Below are positions 56,901 through 64,000 of a DNA stretch of 64,000 nt, one piece after another. How positions within the stretch are numbered: the stretch's first letter is position 1; each line of letters begins with the position of its first letter. The stretch comes from Maylandia zebra (Eukaryota; Chordata; Actinopteri; Cichliformes; Cichlidae), in NCBI RefSeq assembly GCF_041146795.1, contig NC_135176.1:19665786-19729785 (forward strand), read 5' to 3'. A program made the position numbers and the translations under genes. The notes under the pieces are model-generated. The model saw nothing but the letters and a program-made list of their open reading frames with translations, was not told where the DNA came from and searched no databases.

Positions 56901-59017
56901 GGTCAGTGAAGCCTAAAATCTGATGATGCTGTTGCTTTTCCTGTTTGTGTCGCTTAGACCCCAACCACTGGGCTACTCAATTCCCAAAATGTGGAGGGTT
57001 ACGCCAGTCACCGATTAACATCGTGACCAGCAAAGTCCACATCGACATCGCCCTGTCACCTTTCAACTTCATTGGCCACACCGACACAATCAACATGACA
57101 GTGGAAAACAAAGGGCACTCTGGTAATGAAGAGCCGATCTTATCCAGTCTGGCACACAGAGCGTGTTTTTTCCCTTAACGACCAAATACTTTCAACATGT
57201 TTACATAAAAATAACTGTTAAAGTAACATAATACCTTTGCTCAGTGACAATCTCTCGCCCCTGCAGCCCACTTTGCTTTGCCGGCGTCTGTTCGATTCAT
57301 TGGGGGAGCTCTGCCAGGTCACTACAGAGCCGCCCAATTTCACCTCCACTGGGGAGGGAATGGGAGACCAGGATCAGAGCACACCATTGACGGAGAGAGA
57401 TTCCCCATGGAGGTAAAGGAGTCATCATTAAAGTTATAAAAGATTTGAGTAGAGGTCAATAATTTTGTTGGCACATGGATTTGGTTTTCTGACATCAAAA
57501 ATGTTCAAGCATGGCAGTTATGTTAGTGTGAAAAATTTCATGTTTTATTCCCTTATTATTCCCTTTTATTTACCTTAAATCTGCTCAGTAAGGCTAACAG
57601 ATACACCACAATGACACAGGAGGGTCATTAATAACATTTTATTAATATTGTTATATCCATTGTTGAAAAAATTATGTGACTGATCTGATCTCTGAAAGCA
57701 GAAAGGGCCCTTGATGCAGTACAGTACTCTTTTCTTTATACAGATGCACATAGTCCACATTAAGGAGCCGTACAGCTCTCTGGCGGAGGCCGAACATGAC
57801 ACAGCAGGTATAGCTCTGCTCGCCTTCCTGTTTGAGGTAATACACTGTGATGTTTTCACCTTCTTCATAAAATGTTAAGACGTGACTTGCGGCATAGTAT
57901 TGATGGTATCTTTCTAGGAAACAGCGGATGATCATCCTCATTTGGACACAGTAATAGATGCGCTGGGCCGCGTACAAAACAACGGTATGTATGCTGTTAA
58001 TTTGCAGCTCTTTGGTTGGAAGAAACTGATTTTTGTGGATAGGTGTGCTTTATACATATAACCAGTTGAGGAGTATCTGCAATTAATCGATTGATTGTAA
58101 TCTATCTTCCCATCTGTGATTTGCAGGAGATCAAATACTTAAATTCAATAAGTCAGTTTATTGCTTTCATGTAATAATTTTTTTCAGGATTTTTGGTGGA
58201 TAATCTGTTTCTCTCCATTAAAATAAAGTGAGGAGTTGATCCAGATTGGGATCAAATAATTGTTTCCCACATCAGGGCACAATAAGCTTTATTCAGTCCT
58301 GACTTTGCTTCTTTCTTTGTCACATGAAGGCAGCACCACAGTGATCCCAAACTTTAGACTCGGTGACATTATCCCAGCTGCAAAGGACCTACAAGGTTAC
58401 TACCGCTACGTGGGCTCCATGACAACGCCGGGATGTGAGCAGGCAGTTGCCTGGACAGTGTTTCACAGGAAGCTGGCCATCAGTAGTCGACAGGTAAGCA
58501 AGAATAAATAAGTGAAAGAGATAAAAGACTCACAGTAGAGAAACTAGTGCTTTTGGTTGCATTTCATCCATAAACCTGTGAACCTCCAAACGGACATTTC
58601 TTTACTCTTTCACAATGTAAACAAAAACAGCATATTTGAAGAAGTTATGGAGATGTGATATTAAATTGCAAAATAAAACTAGTAAAACTACAAAAGTAGA
58701 AAACGCCTGGGGGAAGAAAAAAACTTCAGAAACACTTTGCATTTAAGAGGTCAAGACCTACAACAACTTTCCTTCTTTAAACAACTCTTCATCTCCTCAA
58801 ACACATTTTTTCCCTCTCCACTTCACAGCTGGATGCGATAGTTAAGCAGTGTCGCTTTTGGACAGGGCATCCCATGACTGACATTTTCCGACCTACGCAG
58901 CCGCTGGATGGCAGGATTGTGTACTCCTCAAAGTCGGGTACAGCTCAGACAACTGCGACACATTTTTGGTGTCTGTTTTTATCATTTGTGACTGTTACGC
59001 TGGGTCTGGCACACTGA
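50955..59017 (+). CDS. ca4: Carbonic anhydrase IV, GPI-anchored type, complete, 8 exons
   Basis: Extracellular membrane-bound zinc enzyme that interconverts CO2 and bicarbonate. Coding exons: 50955-51009, 53713-53760, 56958-57122, 57267-57412, 57744-57836, 57918-57984, 58330-58493, 58829-59017; total 927 nt (308 aa). Residues 1 to about 18 are a signal peptide ([19 protein letters not shown]). Zinc ligands are His115, His117 (FHLHWG) and His140 (MEMHIVH); the proton-shuttle histidine is His88 (ENKGHSAHF) and the gatekeeper Thr is in SMTTPGC (223-224). Cys46 and Cys227 would form the conserved disulfide, and Cys22/Cys33 the CA4-specific one. Cys29 and Cys254 are additional. The C-terminus is a hydrophobic tail ([17 protein letters not shown]) typical of a GPI signal. 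All phases agree. Teleosts have several ca4 copies, and which one this is cannot be told from the sequence alone. Confidence 0.93.
51850..52440. mobile_element. Degenerate DNA-transposon remnant in ca4 intron 1
   Basis: The section 52230-52440 (GCCGGGACTTCCACTCCTGG, then CGTGTTAACAAACACC, then GATCAGCAGCACCTG) matches the fragment in slc13a2 intron 2 at 14740-14990. The preceding 51850-52230 portion (TCTCTCACATCACTGTGGAGGAAC onwards) looks like decayed transposase sequence in reverse orientation. No ends are defined. Confidence 0.45.
54011..54261 (-). mobile_element. tRNA-derived SINE, AFC-like, near full length
   Basis: On the minus strand the head reads GGTGGCTGTAGCTCAGGAGG with box A (TAGCTCAGGAGG, 54253-54242) and box B (GGTTCGATCCC, 54204-54194), so it derives from a tRNA gene. 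The body (TTGGGCAAGATACTAACTCC, then GTTTAGAGAAAGTG) leads to a tail with GAGTAGAAAAGTGCTCTAT. It lacks a proper tRNA 3' half, so it is a SINE, not a tRNA gene. It lies in ca4 intron 2. The structure agrees with my memory of the African cichlid AFC SINE family. Confidence 0.75.
54780..56075 (-). mobile_element. Tc1-like transposon in ca4 intron 2, mostly preserved structure
   Basis: The minus strand keeps an open stretch at 55246-54863 encoding the C-terminal half of a DD34E transposase: [19 protein letters not shown] with the second Asp, [16 protein letters not shown] with the Glu, and [10 protein letters not shown]. Outer parts include AGGGGCAATTACTTTTTCACAC at 55853-55874 and AAAGGGGGCAAACACTTTTT at 56044-56063 on one side and GTGAAAAATCGATTGCCCCC at 54839-54858 on the other, words shared with Tc1-family ends. 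The N-terminal half is frame-broken. It is no longer functional. Confidence 0.7.
56090..56290. repeat. ACTAAAA-rich degenerate repeat in ca4 intron 2
   Basis: Repeated GACTAAAACTAAAAACTGAAAC variants, similar to the stretch at 42985-43460. Confidence 0.4.
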
Positions 59018-59140
59018 ATGCGCAGCAAGAAATGGGCATAGTCTTCAAGTCTGAACAGCGAAGCCAACGCACAAAGTCTTAAATCTGCATTTTTTCTTAT
59101 GGCCAGCAGGGAGTGACTTCTCAAAGTCTGATTGTATATA

Positions 59141-59215
59141 TACAGTTCTGTGAAAAAGTATTTGCCCTTTATAACCCCTTCCTTGGGTTATAACTTCAGT
59201 AAACATTTTCTTGAT
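59141..59215. mobile_element. Truncated Tc1-like terminal sequence
   Basis: TACAGTTCTGTGAAAAAGTA then TTTGCCCTTTATAACCCCTT matches the terminal inverted repeat end of a fish Tc1-like family, preceded by the TA target dinucleotide. The rest of the element is not recognisable. Confidence 0.5.
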
Positions 59216-60654
59216 GAATCTTAGTCACATGATAAAGCATGATGTATCGTTAGTAAGTAATGGTCCCTTTTTGAGTTCAGCAGAAGTACATAGAGCTAGA
59301 TACACACAGCTCAGCCTTCCTCTGCAGATCAGAGGGTATGCAAAAATTAGAGATGCAAAGAAATGTTTTTATTAAAAATGCCACTGCTACCCTTAAAAGG
59401 GGCAGTTGTTTTGCATTAACTATTGGTAATGTATTCATACTTAATCATTTTTTAAGATGATCCATTTTTCCTGACAAATTACTATCAATTAAAGTTGATC
59501 ACATCAGCAGCAATGCCCACATTTAGGTACATGACTGCCAGGCAGTGTCTCGTACAACCCTATTAGATAGTTTTCTCCTAGCACCACCATCAGCAGTGTC
59601 AAACTTATTTCCTTAGAGATTATTAAAGTGTTCTGATTCTGAAGATACTGGATTGTTTGTCCTTAAATCTGTACAGATTCACATATTGTACTGAGCAGAA
59701 TGATAACAACAGCCTTTAGAGGAACTGGTCTCAGTCGCCAAACTAATTCGGTAGTGGTGTGAAAATGATTCAGGCAAGTTTTGACTAAAATGTGAGTGCA
59801 CTCGGCTCCTGTAGCCTGATGTCGCAGCTATGGTGGAGCATGCAAAGAATGGCAGCTTCCACAGTAATACTAGTTAAAACAGCTAACTGGGCGTGTTTCA
59901 TAAATGCAAACATATATGTGCTATTTAAGAAGACCTTCTTCCTATATTTACTTTCTTCCTCCCCACCATAGACATATCTGAGCTACATGAACGTTTTCTG
60001 GTGATTTGAAGGGATGCATGATGATTCTTTGGGATTTTTCTCTTTGTGGAAAGAAGCTGAAAGAAAGAAAAACAAACCGATCAACTGATTCAGACCAGAC
60101 CAATTTAAAACGTTGAAACCATAAAGCAGCACCATCTTCATCTCAAACAGAAATTTGTATGATGATCAAATTTAATTAGCACATGCCGACTTCAGCTGAA
60201 GCCGCTAACATGGCAGTAGATTTGAATTTGAAAGTATTACTGACTTCAATTATGTCAGTATTTCTGACCTAGGAAACTGAAAACCAACATAGTATGTGTG
60301 TGAGCTTTAGTACCCTGCAGCACTTGGGGCTTTAGGGGGGAGGTCAGTTTTTAATATTCATGTTTTACTGCTTTATATTAACGCTTATTTTCTCCTAGAT
60401 GTTTTTGTGGACAAAAGTAATAAACCGATATATAGAATTAGAGGTTTAACATATTTTTCTTCCTTTTTCAAAACATGAGAGATTCTTTAAATAATAACCT
60501 TTATTCTACTATTTTTGTCGTTGCTTTTCATGTATATATTTGTATCTTTGTTGTTTAGAGAGTTTAACAAAGCATTTGGTAATTAAGGCATCTCATAAAT
60601 GTACCTGTGCATGTTTTAATTAAGATCTAAACTCCAGTAATCCTCCAGCAATCC

Positions 60655-60862
60655 AATGAGCAGTATGTAGAGTGGTCGCCCCATGATAGGAAGGTCGGGG
60701 GTTCGAATACACTGAACAGCTACCCTGAGGTACCACTTAGCGAGGCACTCTCCCTACACACTGATCCCCGGTGCGCCTGCCCTCTGCTTCCCTGAGTGAA
60801 TGGGTCAAATGCAGAGACAGTAATTTCCCCACGGGGATCAATGAAGTATACATTAATATTAA
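60655..60862 (+). mobile_element. tRNA-derived SINE, second family
   Basis: The head has a box A-like GTAGAGTGGTCGCC and box B GGGTTCGAATAC (about 60701-60712). The body reads GTACCACTTAGCGAGGCACTC, then CTACACACTGATCCCCGGTGC and AATGGGTCAAATGCAGAGAC, the hallmark of a common teleost SINE. It ends GGGGATCAATGAAGTATAC. The tRNA fold is incomplete, so it is not a tRNA gene. Confidence 0.65.
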
Positions 60863-61671
60863 TCCTCTGCCAGAGTAATAACTTGTTCTTGACTTCTTAT
60901 GATGTGCAAAATCCAAACCCAAAACTTCAATCAGTAAACTAACAGCTGACGTCAGTGGATTTATCTGAACCCTTACTGTGAGTGAGACTGATTTTATATT
61001 GAGTATTCACCAATTTGGATTTCTACAGATTCAATTAGATCAGTTTAAAATGAATGAAACTGACTGTTTTAAGCACCATGGAAATAAATCTGCCTTGCAG
61101 TTCATTCTGCCCCGGTCAGTTGTGTTTATCATAGCCGACTGTTGGTAACTTTGTTCATATACAACAGGAAACCATGCTTGCATTACATGACTTCACTGGT
61201 AAACGGCCACACTGGAGCATTTAAATAAACAGGCACCTCAGAGTTTCTCTCAATTGTCAGCGCAGGTGTGAATCCTGCATAAACCTGCCATAAAGTAATG
61301 CTGGATCCACTTATGTGACATAAATAAATACACGTTCTTGTCTGTGCAGTAAAATAGGCTGTGTGTGTCTTTAGGATGGCTAGAGAGTAAAGTAAATCAC
61401 ATCAGATGTTTTTGTGGTGGAAATCAGACTTAATCAACCTGCCATGGCACTATTTATTTTCTTTTCAGGTATTTAAAACTGGTCAGTTTCCAGTTTGTAC
61501 ACAATCAATGACAAACATCACATGTTTGCACAGGATGGAAATGGCACTCCATATTAAAGAGAGAAGAGTGAAATGTTTGGGAGGCAATGTGGTTCTCAAA
61601 GTATAAAGATTTCACTTCAACCTCGCTCTGCAAATCTGATTCTAAAGGTTACACCGAGTGACACCGAGAGG

Positions 61672-63435
61672 TCACTGTGCGTGTTTCTTCAGCCAGTTCC
61701 TCAGATGCTCCACCTGTGCAGCGACGCTACTCTTAGCTGTGCCTCCAGGGGCGCTGTACTGCTCCACACTGCTCCTGTAGTCCCACACTGAGGACACGTC
61801 ACTTCCAAACAGAGGGCTGAAGGTACAGAGCAGACAAAGAAAAGACAAAGATAAGAAAGAGGAGTTTAAAATTATGGTATGAAAAACATGATAGAAATCA
61901 AAAGAAGAGAAAATGATTCATTTGGAAGGTTTTAGGCTTTTAGTTTAAAAGTCTGTGTGTGTGAGAAGAAGACAGCCACCTTATAGCAGTGAGATCTTCC
62001 ACAGTGAGCTGATTCAGGGCAATGTTTTTGGATTCAGCTGTAAACACAGCTTTGCCAGAGAGACCATGGGCCTCTCTGAATGGTACCTGCAACACACAAT
62101 AACACACAGCTACACTGTAACACACAACATGCAGAAATGCAGGAAAGTATTTTGCAGTGAAAAATTAATGTGAATAAACTCATATAAAAAAAAAAGAAAA
62201 AGAATGACAAAACAGACCCTTGCTGACAGATTTATGTCTCCTTCCAGGATCAAACAGGGTAGCTTTCACTTGTTAGATAAACCACTACCCAGAGACACTA
62301 GTTTACCTAGGACTAGTTACTAGGACTAATAAACTTGTATCCTAATAAAGGCTATGAAGAGTGTTTGAATTCCTGTACAAACTGTAGACATCATTTGAAA
62401 TCATTTCTTTGTAATTACTTCCTCGAATATTGTACACAACTAAACTACAAAACTGATACTCAGTAATTTGTTATGTTCTAAAAATATCTGCAAGACAAAA
62501 TTGTAATTTCAAAAAAAATAATAATATAGATTAATTTCATATCCTGAATATCTATAACATAATAGTTAACATCTACATAATATAATATTTTAAGGGTATA
62601 TGATCTACTCACCCCCTTCCTCACAAGGTAGTAGGCCAGATCAGTAGCCAGCATGTCAGGACTGAGAGCAGCTTCCATCACAGTCTGATTGATCTAAAAA
62701 AAATAAGCAAAAATTAAAGGACACCCTGAACCTTTGCAAGATTATTTGTACAGTGAAAAAAGACTGAAGAAAAACTGAAATTCCTCTTCTTGTTTGGAAA
62801 ACTGTCTCAACTTCCAGCCTTGAGTTTATGGAGCCAGAACTTAAAACCCTACAAAATCTTTCTACGTTAATGTCGTTTGCTAGTCTCCACAGAGAATCAG
62901 CTCTGTCAAATCCTCAGCAGTGCTTGTAATAAAATGTTTAATGCTGCAAGATGACTGACAGTGATGCAATTCTCATAATCCACCTCTGCATACAAACACT
63001 GCGGCTCAAACTGCCACGATGTCACTGAAGTGTGGAAATGATTCAGCTTTAAATGAAGCATCTCATTAACCACACAGGAGTTACTGTTTCCATATTAACT
63101 TTTTAACATAGTCTTTATGGAAATCAATTACCATCTACAAACCAAGAAATGTATTCGGTTTATTTTTCAAAGGAAACAGCAGTGAACTGATTGTCTGACC
63201 TTCAGAGTTGACATGACTCCAGTGGTCACCTGCAGCACAGCCTGAACATTATCATAGCAGTCAAACATGGCCTCCTTATCCTCCTGAAGGGTGAGCACGG
63301 TGATAAAGAGAGTTGGATATTAGGAGAAATTTGACTTCCTTCCAAGTGAAACCACGTGAAGACAGACTTTCATACCTGTAGGTCCTTGTTGTACGTGCTC
63401 GGTAGGCTCTTCAGCGTCATCATGAAGCCCGCACA
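61672..63435 (-). CDS. asl: Argininosuccinate lyase, 3' part (last five exons)
   Basis: Cytosolic homotetramer that splits argininosuccinate into arginine and fumarate in the urea cycle and arginine synthesis. Exons in order: 63435-63376, 63283-63200, 62693-62613, 62086-61980, 61816-61672 (TGA at 61674-61672), all in phase, 158 residues in this window. Recognisable blocks are [68 protein letters not shown] and [22 protein letters not shown], each matching human ASL in order; the last exon ends [10 protein letters not shown]. The part carrying the catalytic serine loop (GSSxMPQKKNP) and the N-terminus lie beyond the right edge. I searched 63436-64000 for the preceding exon and did not find it. 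The 61980 donor (GTGGCT) is slightly weak. Confidence 0.94.
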
Positions 63436-64000
63436 CTGAAATACAAAAATCACAGGAAGAGTTTTGTGAGAAAACTGCAGCGAGTAAAGAATGAAAGCAG
63501 TAAAGACTATGAGAGCACAGCACGTCTGAATGCTCATGAAAGGTGATACTGTTGTAGCTGCAAGGCAGACAACTACAATAAAACTATTATCACCCTCCAC
63601 ACTGAAGAGCCTCTGCCTCCTGTTCCCAGGTTTCATCATACAGAGCTGTGTTGATGATGAATTATGAAGGATCTATTGTATCACTATAATAAAAATATTA
63701 AATTATTAGAAAATAGACTATTTATTAACATGTGTTTTTCTCCAGTTTGTCACTGTACTTTCATACTGAAACCAGCCAACTGTGATTCTAGTGACGGAAA
63801 ACTAGTGACTGCTTTAGGACACACGAGGGCGCTGGTACTGCAGAGGAAAAACAAGCTGTTCTCCAGAGAGGAAAATCTACAGTTAGTTCCACTTTTAAAC
63901 ATATTGACCCTTTTTTAAAAAGTTAAAATATGAAAGCAAAGAATCAACTATTTACAACAGGAAGAAACAGGATTTAGGGTCTACACTTGAACTAATGGAA
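63436..64000. other. asl intron sequence to the window edge
   Basis: No further asl exon, tRNA or recognisable repeat was seen. Open frames here lack any family resemblance. Confidence 0.5.

Larger units (their letters stand above)
59018..61671. other. Intergenic region between convergent ca4 and asl
   Basis: Contains a truncated Tc1 end near 59141 and a SINE near 60655. An AATAAA complement at 61452-61457, about 215 bases past the asl stop codon, may be the asl polyadenylation signal. No gene was recognised. Confidence 0.5.

Noticed and set aside
60655-60862. tRNA-like sequence with a good box B
   Set aside because: The cloverleaf is incomplete and the sequence continues as a SINE body, so it is not a tRNA gene.
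63370-63639. Minus-strand 89-codon open frame taken as a longer asl exon
   Set aside because: Only its last 20 codons match asl, directly after a good acceptor at 63436-63437; the upstream part has no resemblance to the enzyme.

Overview
This window is vertebrate nuclear DNA, almost certainly from a teleost fish and quite possibly a cichlid. The genes are split into short exons with GT..AG introns. The introns and intergenic DNA are full of fish-type Tc1/mariner and hAT fossils, L2-type LINE pieces, tRNA-derived SINEs (one resembles the African-cichlid AFC family) and simple repeats. None of this looks bacterial or viral, and no CRISPR array or operon is present.

Six protein-coding genes and one tRNA gene could be read by joining exons across splice sites. 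They are, left to right: the last coding exon of an unrecognised gene (1158-1270, +); slc13a2, a complete 12-exon sodium/dicarboxylate cotransporter of 585 aa (18475 to 7804, -); vtn, complete vitronectin with 8 exons and 435 aa (24307-30024, +); a tRNA-Thr(AGT) (31247 to 31175, -); sebox, a complete 3-exon homeobox gene of 266 aa (33073 to 32028, -); aldh3a2, a complete fatty aldehyde dehydrogenase with 10 coding exons and 489 aa (40505-49204, +); ca4, a complete GPI-type carbonic anhydrase with 8 exons and 308 aa (50955-59017, +); and the last five exons of asl, argininosuccinate lyase (63435 to 61672, -), whose 5' part lies beyond the right edge. Every internal exon junction of the complete genes keeps phase, which is the strongest support for the models.

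The slc13a2 - vtn - sebox cluster matches the arrangement SEBOX-VTN-(SARM1-SLC46A1)-SLC13A2 that I know from human 17q11, with the two middle genes absent from this interval. aldh3a2, ca4 and asl come from other human locations, so the right half looks like a teleost-specific neighbourhood. The genes are separate transcription units with unrelated functions (dicarboxylate uptake, extracellular matrix and plasma adhesion, oocyte/embryo transcription, lipid aldehyde oxidation, CO2 hydration, urea cycle/arginine).

The intergenic and intronic space holds: a roughly 2.4 kb hAT fossil (3663-6058), an hAT-like MITE with a perfect 8-bp target duplication (7173-7585), a near-perfect 62-bp inverted repeat in a slc13a2 intron (8134-8329), at least five Tc1-like fossils, a 586-bp foldback element in the last intron of aldh3a2 (48359-48944), LINE and SINE pieces, and a doubtful solo LTR. 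I did not find a convincing undescribed biological system. The most useful points for follow-up are the two possible C-termini of aldh3a2, the foldback element beside that choice, the second SNT motif in slc13a2, the extra cysteine pair in ca4 and the unidentified terminal exon at the left edge.
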